Notes: generated by a model not told the origin, from the sequence alone. A stretch of DNA of 64,000 bases from JAEZHK01 sp040768845 (GCA_040768845.1 JAXGME010000009.1:124001-188000); one strand, 5' to 3'. Shown: positions 31,989 to 40,612, numbered from the stretch's first letter. Program-made: numbers and translations.

Positions 31989-32576
31989 GTGAAGGGCGTG
32001 AAGGCGTTTGTCGGCATGCCGGTCATCCTGGACGGAAAGCGCATCGGGCATGTGGCCTGCCTGACGCTGGACGAGGGACTGACGCGGGTCACGGGCCTGA
32101 GGATTGCCCGCGGGCTCCGCGGAAACCGCTTTATCCCCGCCCGCGCCGTAAGCCTTCTGGGCGACGTGGCGGTGCTGGTAACGGACGAAGGCGTCCGCGC
32201 CGGCGGCGAGCGCGGCCTCACGATCCGCCGCGCCACCACCACCGACGGGCAGATTCTCGGCGCAATCACCGGCGCGCTGGTGGACGAAGGCACGCGCCTC
32301 GTCGCGGCGCTGGAGCTGACCAGCGGCTGGTGGGAAGACCTGGCGCGCGGCAGGCGGTATGTATACGGCTGGACCGCGAATCCGGGGAGCGTGATTTTGG
32401 AATGCGATGGGGAAAGGGGGAGCGAGCATGAGGAACGGAACCTTTACGGGGATGATCGCCGGCGCGCTGATCGGCGTAGCGGCGGTGGCGGCGCTGGGCA
32501 TGATGGACGCGCAGGCGCAGCGCCGGGTGAAGCGGATGGCGACGGACTCCGTCCAGAAAGTGACCGACAAGGCTGA
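31989..32576 (+). CDS. PRC-barrel domain protein with overlapping 3' end
   Basis: GTG start at 31989 with GAGGGGG 7 bases before. Residues 1 to about 140 contain PRC-barrel-like beta repeats (FVGMPVILDGKRIGHV, RFIPARAVSLLGDVAVLV, GQILGAITGALVDEG). From about 147 on, the frame runs 149 bases into the next gene and encodes Arg/Gly/Asp-rich sequence with no protein-like pattern. Either the two genes really overlap, or a base change or error removed a stop near 32420. Function unknown; membrane-proximal PRC proteins often bind RNA or partner proteins. Confidence 0.7.
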   Translation: MKGVKAFVGMPVILDGKRIGHVACLTLDEGLTRVTGLRIARGLRGNRFIPARAVSLLGDVAVLVTDEGVRAGGERGLTIRRATTTDGQILGAITGALVDEGTRLVAALELTSGWWEDLARGRRYVYGWTANPGSVILECDGERGSEHEERNLYGDDRRRADRRSGGGGAGHDGRAGAAPGEADGDGLRPESDRQG

Positions 32577-32595
32577 AAAACTTTGGAGCAGGTAG
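32428..32595 (+). CDS. Small YtxH-like membrane protein
   Basis: 55 residues: one glycine-rich membrane helix (GMIAGALIGVAAVAALGMM) followed by an amphipathic basic helix (RRVKRMATDSVQKVTDKAEKLW), the YtxH-type pattern. GGGGGAG lies 5 bases before ATG 32428. It overlaps the PRC-barrel frame by 149 bases but in another frame, and its coding pattern is the convincing one of the two here. Function unknown; YtxH proteins are stress-associated in Bacillus. Confidence 0.75.
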   Translation: MRNGTFTGMIAGALIGVAAVAALGMMDAQAQRRVKRMATDSVQKVTDKAEKLWSR

Positions 32596-32602
32596 AAAAG
32601 CT

Positions 32603-33625
32603 GTGGACGGACGTCTGGCAAGACCGTTAAAACTCGCGGCGCTGGGCGTGGCGGCGCTGCTGCTTATGTGTCTATTCTGGCGTCAGGCTTTGCTGGCGCT
32701 GAAGATGGTGCTAGGCGGCAGCGTCCTTGCGTTTTTGCTGGAGCCGCTGTGCGCCCGCGTCGAAGCGCGCCTGAGCCGCCCGGCAGCCGCCGGCGTCAGC
32801 CTCGCCATCGCCTTTCTGGCCGTGACCGGCGCGCTCTTTTTGCTGATTCCGCCGCTGATCGGCCAGATCGGCGAGCTGGCGGAGCGCGCGCCGGAACTGA
32901 TGCGCTCCGCCAGCCGGGCGCTGGAGGGCGTCAACCGCTGGCTGGAAACCAAGTCGCTTCCGCCGCTGCCGCAACCCGGCATCAACGCCTCCGCGATCAA
33001 CGAAGCCGCGAGCCGCGCGCTGGGAGGCACGCTCAGCATGGCCGGATCGGTGGCGGGGGGCTTTGCGCTTACGATCATGACCATCGCGCTGGGGTACTAC
33101 TTCCTCGCCGACCGGGACAGGATGCTGCTCTACCTTGAGCTGGCCATCCCCCAGCCCGCGCGGCGCATTGTGCTGCGGATGGCCTCCAGCGCCAAGGCAA
33201 CCATTCGGCTCTACCTCCGCGCGCAGGTGACGATCTCCCTGATCGTCGGCACCATTGCAGGGCTCGGCTTCTGGGCCGTCGGGCTGAAAAACCCGCTGCT
33301 CATGGGTGCCATCGTCGCGGTGTTCAACCTGATCCCATACTTCGGTCCGTTTCTGGGGGGCATTCCGGTGACGGTGTCCGCGCTGGTCGAGGGGCTGGGG
33401 AAGACCGCGATGACGCTCTTCATCCTCTTCGCGGTGCAGCAGATGGACGGACTGGTCATCAGCCCCCGCATCATGGGCGGCGTGATGGGCGTGCACCCGG
33501 CGGCGGTATTGATCGCCATCGCCGTGGGCGGCAGCGTCGGCGGCGTGGCCGGGATGCTGTTTGCGCTGCCGGTGCTGCTGATCACAAAGACATGCCTGCG
33601 CGTATGGGCTGCGCGGCGCGAATAA
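32603..33625 (+). CDS. AI-2E family transporter
   Basis: 340 residues, polytopic, with the family pattern: paired N-terminal helices, a soluble stretch (ERAPELMRSASRALEGVNRWL), then GYYFLADRDRM and NPLLMGAIVAVFNLIPYFGPFLGGIPV. C-terminal HPAAVLIAIAVGGSVGGVAGMLFALPV is diagnostic. GTG start 7 bases after the YtxH-like stop. Members act as Na+/H+ or small-molecule exporters; the autoinducer link is historic. In related clostridia alaS commonly follows; here ireB follows directly. Confidence 0.88.
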   Translation: MDGRLARPLKLAALGVAALLLMCLFWRQALLALKMVLGGSVLAFLLEPLCARVEARLSRPAAAGVSLAIAFLAVTGALFLLIPPLIGQIGELAERAPELMRSASRALEGVNRWLETKSLPPLPQPGINASAINEAASRALGGTLSMAGSVAGGFALTIMTIALGYYFLADRDRMLLYLELAIPQPARRIVLRMASSAKATIRLYLRAQVTISLIVGTIAGLGFWAVGLKNPLLMGAIVAVFNLIPYFGPFLGGIPVTVSALVEGLGKTAMTLFILFAVQQMDGLVISPRIMGGVMGVHPAAVLIAIAVGGSVGGVAGMLFALPVLLITKTCLRVWAARRE

Positions 33626-33629
33626 ATGA

Positions 33630-33658
33630 TTGAAAATTGCGCCATCCTGTAGTATAAT
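33630..33658 (+). promoter_or_regulatory. Sigma-A-like promoter for ireB-ruvX
   Basis: TTGAAA (33630-33635) and TATAAT (33653-33658), 17-base spacer. Confidence 0.8.
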
Positions 33659-33697
33659 GGGAACATGGGCCCATTCGCTGCTGGAAGGCGGTGCATT

Positions 33698-33967
33698 ATG
33701 AACAGCAAATTTGGCGAAACCAGCAAATTCAATTATGCCCCGACTTCGTCGGACACGGCCGAGGAGATCATTCTCTCGGTCTATCAGTCGCTCAAAGCCA
33801 AGGGGCATGACCCGATCATGCAGCTCGTGGGCTACATCGTGTCAGGCGATCCGACCTACATCACCAGCTACAACAACGCGCGGTCGCTGATCCGCAGGCT
33901 GGAGCGGGACGAAATTCTGGAAGAGCTGGTCAGCTTCTACGTCGCGCAGCATACGTCCGACCGATGA
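33698..33967 (+). CDS. ireB: IreB-family regulatory phosphoprotein
   Basis: 89 residues, DUF965. The opening GETSKFNYAPTSSDTAEEIILSVY carries the threonines phosphorylated by the IreK-type kinase in Enterococcus; DPTYITSYNNARSLIRRLERDEILEELV is the conserved core. IreB restrains cephalosporin resistance there; in clostridia its role is not settled. Its stop overlaps the ruvX start (ATGA). Own promoter just upstream. Confidence 0.92.
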   Translation: MNSKFGETSKFNYAPTSSDTAEEIILSVYQSLKAKGHDPIMQLVGYIVSGDPTYITSYNNARSLIRRLERDEILEELVSFYVAQHTSDR

Positions 33968-34410
33968 CCGTCGGCGGGCTGAGGGTGCTGGCGCTGGACG
34001 TCGGCGAGAAGCGCATCGGCGTGGCGGTTTCCGATCCGCTGGGGTTGACGGCGCAGGGCGTTGAAACCATCTTCACCCGGGGGGCCGAACGGGATCTTCA
34101 GCGCATCTCGGAACTGGCCGCGCGGTATGAAACAAAGCGCCTTCTGGTGGGCCTGCCGAGGAACATGGACGGCTCCTTCGGCCCCCAGGCCGAGCGGATT
34201 CGGGATTTTTCCAGAACGCTGGAGGCGGCGGGGTTTCGGGTCAGACACGAGGACGAGCGCATGACCACCCGGATGGCTCGCCGCGTGCTGCTGGAAGGCG
34301 ACGTGCGGCGCGCCAAGCGCAAGGAAGTCGTCGACAAGCTGGCCGCCACTTTCATCCTGCAGAGCTTTCTGGATGGCGGCGGTTGGCCTTCGGAAGATCC
34401 GGAAGATTGA
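33964..34410 (+). CDS. ruvX: Holliday junction resolvase-like RuvX (YqgF)
   Basis: RNase H-fold nuclease; also implicated in 16S rRNA end processing. LALDVGEKRIGVAVSD holds the first catalytic Asp, LVGLPRNMDGSFGPQAERI is the second signature and DERMTTRMARR supplies the later acidic residue. The last motif (KLAATFILQSFLD) also carries an Asp/Ala pattern typical of the family. 148 residues. Coupled to ireB by a 4-base overlap. Confidence 0.93.
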   Translation: MTVGGLRVLALDVGEKRIGVAVSDPLGLTAQGVETIFTRGAERDLQRISELAARYETKRLLVGLPRNMDGSFGPQAERIRDFSRTLEAAGFRVRHEDERMTTRMARRVLLEGDVRRAKRKEVVDKLAATFILQSFLDGGGWPSEDPED

Positions 34411-34423
34411 GGGAGGGCCTGAC

Positions 34424-34738
34424 ATGGAGGACAACCGGATGGAGAGCGGCAACGAAATCATCGAGCTGATTGACGAGGACGGAAAGGCCGTCCGGTTTGA
34501 ACACCTGATGACGGTCGAATACGAGGGCGATCCCTACGTGCTGCTGGTGCCCATCGACGAGCTTCAGGATGTGGACGAGGACGAAGTGGTCATCCTGAAG
34601 ATCGAAGCGGGCGAGGACGGCGACGACGCCTATGTGGGCGTCGAGGACGAGGAGCTGCTCGAAAAGATTTTTGAGCGGTACCTGGAGATCGCCGAGGCCG
34701 ACGAGGCCGCCCAGGAAGAAAACGAGGACCGCGACTGA
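34424..34738 (+). CDS. DUF1292 protein
   Basis: 104 residues, very acidic. IIELIDEDGKAVRFEHLMTVEYEGDPYVLLVPID and VVILKIE are the DUF1292 signature. Always near ireB and ruvX in clostridia; function unknown. GGGAGGG 6 bases before ATG 34424. The acidic tail EADEAAQEENEDRD is likely disordered. Confidence 0.88.
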   Translation: MEDNRMESGNEIIELIDEDGKAVRFEHLMTVEYEGDPYVLLVPIDELQDVDEDEVVILKIEAGEDGDDAYVGVEDEELLEKIFERYLEIAEADEAAQEENEDRD

Positions 34739-34746
34739 ACCTTAAC

Positions 34747-34775
34747 TTGCGGGCCCGGGCGGGCCGTGCTATAAT
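34747..34775 (+). promoter_or_regulatory. Sigma-A-like promoter for the pheST leader
   Basis: TTGCGG (34747-34752) and TATAAT (34770-34775), 17-base spacer. Transcription would start near 34782, giving a leader of about 260 bases. Confidence 0.7.
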
Positions 34776-34781
34776 TTGATG

Positions 34782-35023
34782 CAGATTGCGCGATGAGGGA
34801 GAAGAGTAGCCGGGAAACCGGCCCGACAGAGAGGTGCGCCACCGGCTGAAAGCGCGCCGGGCCAAGGAACCGGTGAAGTTCGCTCCGGAGCACGCGGGCT
34901 GAAGGCCAGTAGGTCCGCGCGGATTCATCCTCGTTACCGGATGAGAGGCCTGCCGCCCGCTGGGCGCGGGCGAATTTGGGTGGTACCGCGAAACCTCGCC
35001 CCAGTTGGGGGCGGGGTCTTTTG
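34782..35023 (+). ncRNA. T-box riboswitch, probably tRNA-Phe specific
   Basis: The T-box sequence AATTTGGGTGGTACCGCG (34973-34990) is canonical. Stem I elements precede it: GAAGAGTAG near its base and a distal-loop-like AGAGAGG/GCTGAAAGC region. The candidate specifier TTC (Phe) lies at 34879-34881 in GAAGTTCGC on the 3' side of stem I. The terminator stem 34993-35002 with 35008-35017 is followed by CTTTTG. Uncharged tRNA-Phe should stabilise the antiterminator and raise pheST expression. This is the only gene-free stretch of about 300 bases in the window. Confidence 0.93.
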
Positions 35024-35044
35024 CATTCTGAAGGAGGGGCGTTC

Positions 35045-36067
35045 ATGCAGAAAAACATTCAGGAGATCGAGTCCCGCGTATCGCGGGAGCTTGAGGGGAG
35101 CCGGAGCCTTCCGGCGCTGGAGGAGCTCCGGGTGCGCGTGCTGGGGCGCAAGGGCGAGCTGACCGGCCTGCTTCGAAGTCTGGGCCAGGCGCCGGCCGAG
35201 GAACGGCCGCGGCTGGGCCAGATGGTCAACGCCGCCCGCGAGAAGATCGAGCGGGCCATCGATGCGCGCGCCAGGGCCCTCGAGGGCGCGGCAAAGCAGG
35301 CGCGGCTGAAGGACGAGGCCATCGATGTGACGCTGCCGGGGCAAACGCGCTCCGCGGGCAGCCTGCATCCGATGTACCTGGTGCAGGATCAGCTGCTGTC
35401 CATCTTCACGGGCATGGGCTTTTCCGTGGTCGAAGGCCCGGAGGTGGAGTTTGACCACTTTAATTTCGAGCTTCTGAATCTGCCCAAGAACCACCCGGCC
35501 CGGGACGCGCAGGACACCTTCTACATTGACGATGAAATCGTGCTGCGCACCCATACTTCGCCGGTGCAAGCGCGGGTGATGACCACCCGCAAGCCGCCGA
35601 TCCGCATCATATGCCCGGGGCGCGTATATCGTGTGGACGAGTCCGACGCCACCCATTCGCCGGTGTTTCACCAGCTGGAGGGACTGGTGGTGGACGAGGG
35701 CGTCTCGATGGGTGACCTCAAGGGCACGCTGGACCTCTTTGCCCGCAAGCTCTTCGGCGACGACATCCGGACGCGCTTTCGCCCGTCCTTTTTCCCGTTC
35801 ACCGAGCCGTCGGCCGAGTTTGACGTCAGCTGCTCCGCCTGCAAGGGCGAGGGCTGCCGCATCTGCAAGGGCAGCGGCTGGATCGAGGTGCTGGGCTGCG
35901 GCATGGTGAACCCGAAGGTGTTGGACATGTGCGGCATTGACGCCGGCAAGTACACGGGCTTTGCCTTTGGCATGGGCATTGAGCGGCTGACGATTTTGAA
36001 GTACAACGTGCCCGACATGCGCTATTTCTACGAAAACGACCTGCGCTTCCTGGCGCAGTTCCGGTAA
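35045..36067 (+). CDS. pheS: Phenylalanyl-tRNA synthetase alpha subunit
   Basis: Class II synthetase catalytic subunit of the alpha2beta2 enzyme. N-terminal coiled coil for tRNA binding, then LPGQTRSAGSLHPMY, motif 2 (RTHTSPVQAR, CPGRVYR), FHQLEGLVVDEG, and motif 3 GFAFGMGIERL. 340 residues. AAGGAGG precedes ATG 35045. The segment ASCSACKGEGCRICKGSG carries the usual cysteines of bacterial PheS. Regulated by the T-box leader directly upstream. Confidence 0.97.
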   Translation: MQKNIQEIESRVSRELEGSRSLPALEELRVRVLGRKGELTGLLRSLGQAPAEERPRLGQMVNAAREKIERAIDARARALEGAAKQARLKDEAIDVTLPGQTRSAGSLHPMYLVQDQLLSIFTGMGFSVVEGPEVEFDHFNFELLNLPKNHPARDAQDTFYIDDEIVLRTHTSPVQARVMTTRKPPIRIICPGRVYRVDESDATHSPVFHQLEGLVVDEGVSMGDLKGTLDLFARKLFGDDIRTRFRPSFFPFTEPSAEFDVSCSACKGEGCRICKGSGWIEVLGCGMVNPKVLDMCGIDAGKYTGFAFGMGIERLTILKYNVPDMRYFYENDLRFLAQFR

Positions 36068-36078
36068 GGAGGTCCCCC

Positions 36079-38466
36079 ATGAAAGTACCGATGAACTGGC
36101 TGCGCGAGTATGTGGACGTCAAGCTTGACGTGGCCGAGTACGCGCGGCGCATGGTGATGAGCGGCACCGGCGTCGAGGGCATCAGCGCCACCGGCGGCGA
36201 TTTTGAGGGCGTGGTGGTGGGCCGCGTGCTGACCTGCGAGGATCACCCCAATTCCGACCACCTGCACGTGTGCATGGTGGACGTGGGCCGGGAGGCGCCG
36301 CTTCAGATCGTGTGCGGCGCGCCCAACGTGCGCGCGGGCCAACTGGTGCCGGTAGCCCTTGAGGGCGCGCGGCTGCCCGGCGGCGTCATCAAAAAGGGAA
36401 AGCTCCGCGGCGTGGAATCCCACGGCATGATTTGCTCCGGGCCGGAGCTCAACGTGCCCGCGGGGCTCTACCCCAACGTGGGCGACGAGGGCATTCTCGT
36501 CATCACCGACGAAGTTTCGCCCGGCGTGTGCGCAAAGGGCGTGCTGGGCCTGGGCGACGACGTGGTGGATTTTGAGATCCTCGCCAACCGGCCGGACTGC
36601 CTGAGCGTGTGGGGCATTGCCCGGGAGAGCGCGGCGGTCCTGGGCGAGTACTGCGTGATGCCGGAGATCGATGTGGAGGAAAAGGGCGCGCCCGTCGAAA
36701 CCCACGCCTCCGTGGAGGTGCTGGACGACGCGCTCTGCCCGCGCTACTGCGCCCGGGTGGTGACCAACGTCCGGATCGGCCCGTCCCCAAAGTGGATGCG
36801 CGCCTACCTGCACGCGGCGGGCATCCGGCCCATCAACAACATTGTGGACATCACCAATTTTGTAATGCTGGAGACCGGGCACCCGATGCACGCCTTTGAC
36901 CTCGCCCGGGTGCGGGAGGGAAGGATCATTGTGCGCCGCGCGAAGCCCGGCGAAGAACTGACCACGCTGGACGGGAAAAAACATGCGCTGACGGGCGGCA
37001 TGCTGGTCATCGCGGATGCCGAGCATGCCACCGGCCTTGCCGGAATCATGGGCGGCGAGGAGTCCGAAATCGGCGAGGATACCCGGAGCGTTCTTTTTGA
37101 ATGCGCCGCCTTTGACCGCACCGGCATCCGCCTTACCAGCCGCGCGCTGGGCATTCGCACGGAATCCTCCGCCCGGTTTGAAAAGGGCGTGTGCGCCGAG
37201 AGCACCCTCGAGGCGCTGGAGCGCGCCGTCATGCTGGTGAACATGCTGGCCTGCGGAGACGTGGCGCCGGGCGTCATCGATCTGTACCCGAATCCCGCCG
37301 ACGAACGGGAGATTACGGCCAGCGTCCGCCGCATACAGCAGCTGATTGGCGTCGAAGTGCCGCCGGAGCAGATGGAGGAGATTCTGAACAGCCTCGGCAT
37401 CGACACCACGCGCTCCGACGACGAAATGGTCTGCGTGCCGCCCGCCTGGCGCGGCGACATAGAGACTGAGGCGGACCTGGCCGAGGAGGTGCTCCGGCTC
37501 TACGGCTATGACGCCATCCCCTCCACGCTGCCCAAAGGCGCGACCATGCTGGGCGAGCGAAACGAAAACCAGCGCTTCCGCGACCGCGTCAAGGAAACGC
37601 TGGTGGGCATGGGCTTTTACGAGGCGCTGAATTACTCCTTTATTTCCCCCAAATGGCTGGAGGCCATGGGCTTTGACGCGGGCGACTGGCGGCTCGATCC
37701 GCTGCCGGTGCGAAACCCGCTGGGCGAGGACACGTCGGCGATGCGTACCACGATGGCGCCCTCGATGCTCGCCGCCCTCGGCGTCAACCTGAACCGCGGC
37801 AATTTGGAGGCGCGGCTTTTCGAGCTCTCCAACGCCTTCAAACGGACTGAACCCCACCAGCTGCCGGAGGAAATTCCGACGCTGACCATGGGCATGTACG
37901 GCGAAGGCGCGGATTTTTACCGGCTCCGCGACCATGTGGCGTGCCTTCTTGCACGGTTTGGCATCGAGGCGAAGGTGGAGGCGGGGGGCGAGAACTGGCT
38001 GCACCCGGGCAGGCGGGCGCTTGTCCGGGCCGGGGAGACCGTGCTGGGCCAGTTGGGCGAGGTGCACCCCGACGTGGCGGCGCGGTTTGAACTGGAAAAT
38101 CGGCGCGTCTATCTGGCGGAGCTTTCCATCGGGGCGATGATGGCTTCGGAGGTGCCCGTCGGCGAAGTGAAGCCGCTGCCCCGCTTCCCGGCGGTCGGCC
38201 GCGACATCGCGCTGGTGATGGACGAGGGCGTCGCCATCGGCGGTGTCATGGAAACCATCCGGCGCGCGGCGGGCAGAACCCTCGAGGACGTGAAGCTCTT
38301 TGACCTGTACCGCGGTGCGCAGGCGGGCCCGGGCCGGAAGAGCGCGGCCTTTAAACTGACGTTCCGCGCCGCCGACCGCACGCTGACCGACGGCGAGGTA
38401 TCCGCCAGCTTTGACAAGATCGTAAAGGCCTGCGAGACCAGCCACGGCGCGAAGCTGAGGGCGTAG
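36079..38466 (+). CDS. pheT: Phenylalanyl-tRNA synthetase beta subunit
   Basis: 795 residues with the full domain set: N-terminal tRNA-binding OB domain (CEDHPNSDHLHVCMVDVG), B3/B4 editing region (GVESHGMICSGPEL onward), B5 domain (IQQLIGVEVPPEQMEEILNSLGI), core synthetase-like domain, and C-terminal anticodon-binding FDX-ACB domain (FPAVGRDIALVMDEGVA). 11 bases after pheS with a good ribosome-binding site, so cotranscribed behind the T-box. Confidence 0.97.
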   Translation: MKVPMNWLREYVDVKLDVAEYARRMVMSGTGVEGISATGGDFEGVVVGRVLTCEDHPNSDHLHVCMVDVGREAPLQIVCGAPNVRAGQLVPVALEGARLPGGVIKKGKLRGVESHGMICSGPELNVPAGLYPNVGDEGILVITDEVSPGVCAKGVLGLGDDVVDFEILANRPDCLSVWGIARESAAVLGEYCVMPEIDVEEKGAPVETHASVEVLDDALCPRYCARVVTNVRIGPSPKWMRAYLHAAGIRPINNIVDITNFVMLETGHPMHAFDLARVREGRIIVRRAKPGEELTTLDGKKHALTGGMLVIADAEHATGLAGIMGGEESEIGEDTRSVLFECAAFDRTGIRLTSRALGIRTESSARFEKGVCAESTLEALERAVMLVNMLACGDVAPGVIDLYPNPADEREITASVRRIQQLIGVEVPPEQMEEILNSLGIDTTRSDDEMVCVPPAWRGDIETEADLAEEVLRLYGYDAIPSTLPKGATMLGERNENQRFRDRVKETLVGMGFYEALNYSFISPKWLEAMGFDAGDWRLDPLPVRNPLGEDTSAMRTTMAPSMLAALGVNLNRGNLEARLFELSNAFKRTEPHQLPEEIPTLTMGMYGEGADFYRLRDHVACLLARFGIEAKVEAGGENWLHPGRRALVRAGETVLGQLGEVHPDVAARFELENRRVYLAELSIGAMMASEVPVGEVKPLPRFPAVGRDIALVMDEGVAIGGVMETIRRAAGRTLEDVKLFDLYRGAQAGPGRKSAAFKLTFRAADRTLTDGEVSASFDKIVKACETSHGAKLRA

Positions 38467-38479
38467 GAACGGAAAAGGG

Positions 38480-38515
38480 GGGGCCGCCACGGGGAAATCT
38501 CCCCGTGGCGGCCCC
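38480..38515. terminator. Bidirectional terminator between pheT and glgB
   Basis: 16-bp GC-rich stem (38480-38495 with 38500-38515), tetraloop. On the plus strand TTGCC follows; on the minus strand the stem is followed by CCCTTTTCC, so it serves glgB better. Confidence 0.85.
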
Positions 38516-38531
38516 TTGCCTATCGGGAAAC

Positions 38532-40553
38532 CTACGGTTCCACCCGCTTCAGCACCATGGCGGTGCGGCAGGGGGCGTAGACTTGGAACGCCAGGCCGCG
38601 CGCCCGGGTAAACTCCGTCTGATAAACCACTTGATCCGATATGCGGCCCTGACCGCCGAAGGCTTCGTCGTCCGTGGAGAACACCACCCGGTAGCCGCCT
38701 GCGCCCACCGGGTTGACCGGAAGCCAGAAACCCTCCTGGGATTTCGTCGGGTGGAAGTTGAAAAGGTACACCAGGCCGCCCTTCGAGAACGCGAGGAGCT
38801 TGTTTTCCTGGTCAATCCAGAGGTTGTTAAGGTCCCTTTTCACCAGCACCCGGTACTTGCGCGCAAATTTCAGCATCGCGCGGTCAAAATCCCGCAGCCA
38901 TTCGTACTTCAGAAAGCCGTTGTCCGCCAGCGACCACTGACGGCGCGCGTACTGAAAGGACCAGCCGTTGCCCTCCCGCGGGAAGTCGATCCACTCCGGA
39001 TGGCCGAACTCGTTGCCCATGAAGTTGAGGTACCCGTCGCAGGCCAGCGCCAGCGTGATGAAGCGGATCATCTTCGATAGGGCGATGGCCCGGTCGATCG
39101 CCAGCGAGTGGTAGCTCTTGTTCATGCCGGCGTACATCTCCGCGTCGGCCATGCGGAAAATCAGCGTCTTATCGCCCACCAGCGCCTGGTCGTGGGACTC
39201 GCAGTAGCCGATGGAGGCCTCCTGGGGCCGGCGGGTGGTCAGCTCGTACCACATGCGCGCCATATCCCAGTGCTCGTCGTCAATTTCCAGCATTTTGATC
39301 CAGAAGTCGGGCACGCCCATCGCCAGCCGGTAGTCAAACCCGACGCCGCCGTAGCGGATCGGCAGGCACATGCCGGGCATGCCGCTCATGTCCTCAGCGA
39401 CGGTGACGGCGAAGGGGTTGACCGCGTGAATCAGCTCGTTGGCCAGTTGCAGGTAGGTGACGGCCTCCACATCGGTATTCAGGCTGAAGTACTTGTCATA
39501 GCCGTCAAAGGCGCGACCCAGCCCGTGATCGTGGTAGAGCATGGAGGTGACGCCGTCAAAGCGGAAGCCGTCAAAGTGGTACTCCTCCAGCCAGAACTTG
39601 CAGTTGGAGAGCAGGAAGTGGATCACCTCGTGCTTTCCGTAATTGAAGAGCTTGGTGTCCCACGCCGGGTGGGTGCCGGCCGCACCCTTGCGGAAAAACT
39701 GGTCCTCGGTGCCGTCAAAGCGGTTGATGCCCTCTGCGGTATTTTGGGCCGCGTGGGAGTGGACCAGGTCCAGCAGCACCAGCATGTCCATGCCATGGGC
39801 GGTGTTGATGAGGTATTTCAAATCCTCCGGCTCGCCGTACCAGGAGGACGCCGCGAAGAAGTTGGACACCTGATAGCCGAAGGACGCGTAGTAGGGATGC
39901 TCCTGGATGGCCATCAGCTGCACCGCGTTATAGCCGCCCGCCTTGATGCGGGGCAGCACATGATCGGCAAACTCCCGGTACGTGCCGATGCGGCCTTCCT
40001 CCTGGGCCATGCCCACGTGGGCCTCATAGATGTAGAGGGGGCTGATCTTTCGGCGGCCGTAGCCGCCGTCCGTCCAGCGAAAGGGCGCCTTGGGGGCCCA
40101 CACCTGGCCGGAAAAGCTCTTGTCCGCCTTGTCCTGAACGACCCTGCGGATGTAGAGGGGAATGTGGTCCGTGCGGACGCCGCCGTTTGTCACCTGCACC
40201 TTGACCAGGTCTTTGTGCCGGAGGGCGTCCGCGGGCAGCTCCAGTTCCCAGGAGCCGTCAGGCAGCCGCTTCATCGGGTGGGATCGGCGGTCCCAGCCGT
40301 TGAAGGGGCCGATCAGGTGCATTTCGTCCGCGCCGGGCGCCCACTCGCGGTACACCCAGCCGTTTTCCGTGCGGTGGATGCCGTAGTACAGGTAGCCGTT
40401 GGCCATGGACGAAAGATCGCCCTTTGCGCCCAGCATCTTTTTGCGGATGTCCGTAAAGCGGTCCATCCGAAGGCGGATGTCGCGCCGGTACGGGGTCAGC
40501 CAGGGATCAATGCTGAGGATTTTGTACTTTTTCTCCGGCGCGGTTCTGCTCAT
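38532..40553 (-). CDS. glgB: 1,4-alpha-glucan branching enzyme, GH13_8 (eukaryote-like) type
   Basis: 673 residues: short N-terminal part, CBM48-like domain (YREWAPGADEMHLIGPFNGWD), (beta/alpha)8 catalytic domain and C-terminal beta domain. Nucleophile Asp in FDGFRFDGVTSMLYHDHG, acid Glu in TVAEDMSGMPG. The passages GYQVSNFFAASSWYGEPEDL and MGNEFGHPEWIDFPREGNG resemble plant and animal branching enzymes (GH13_8) rather than the common bacterial GH13_9. ATG 40553 is 6 bases after GGGAGGG. No glgC, glgA or glgP adjoins; with the GH65 locus it points to alpha-glucan storage or use. Confidence 0.92.
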   Translation of the reverse strand: MSRTAPEKKYKILSIDPWLTPYRRDIRLRMDRFTDIRKKMLGAKGDLSSMANGYLYYGIHRTENGWVYREWAPGADEMHLIGPFNGWDRRSHPMKRLPDGSWELELPADALRHKDLVKVQVTNGGVRTDHIPLYIRRVVQDKADKSFSGQVWAPKAPFRWTDGGYGRRKISPLYIYEAHVGMAQEEGRIGTYREFADHVLPRIKAGGYNAVQLMAIQEHPYYASFGYQVSNFFAASSWYGEPEDLKYLINTAHGMDMLVLLDLVHSHAAQNTAEGINRFDGTEDQFFRKGAAGTHPAWDTKLFNYGKHEVIHFLLSNCKFWLEEYHFDGFRFDGVTSMLYHDHGLGRAFDGYDKYFSLNTDVEAVTYLQLANELIHAVNPFAVTVAEDMSGMPGMCLPIRYGGVGFDYRLAMGVPDFWIKMLEIDDEHWDMARMWYELTTRRPQEASIGYCESHDQALVGDKTLIFRMADAEMYAGMNKSYHSLAIDRAIALSKMIRFITLALACDGYLNFMGNEFGHPEWIDFPREGNGWSFQYARRQWSLADNGFLKYEWLRDFDRAMLKFARKYRVLVKRDLNNLWIDQENKLLAFSKGGLVYLFNFHPTKSQEGFWLPVNPVGAGGYRVVFSTDDEAFGGQGRISDQVVYQTEFTRARGLAFQVYAPCRTAMVLKRVEP

Positions 40554-40571
40554 GAACATCCCTCCCGGTTC

Positions 40572-40600
40572 ATTATAGCCGATCCAGGCGGGCCATGCAA
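40572..40600 (-). promoter_or_regulatory. Sigma-A-like promoter for glgB
   Basis: Minus strand TTGCAT (40600-40595) and TATAAT (40577-40572), 17-base spacer; about 12 bases from the divergent promoter of the ECF gene. Confidence 0.7.
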
Positions 40601-40612
40601 ACGAAACTTGGA

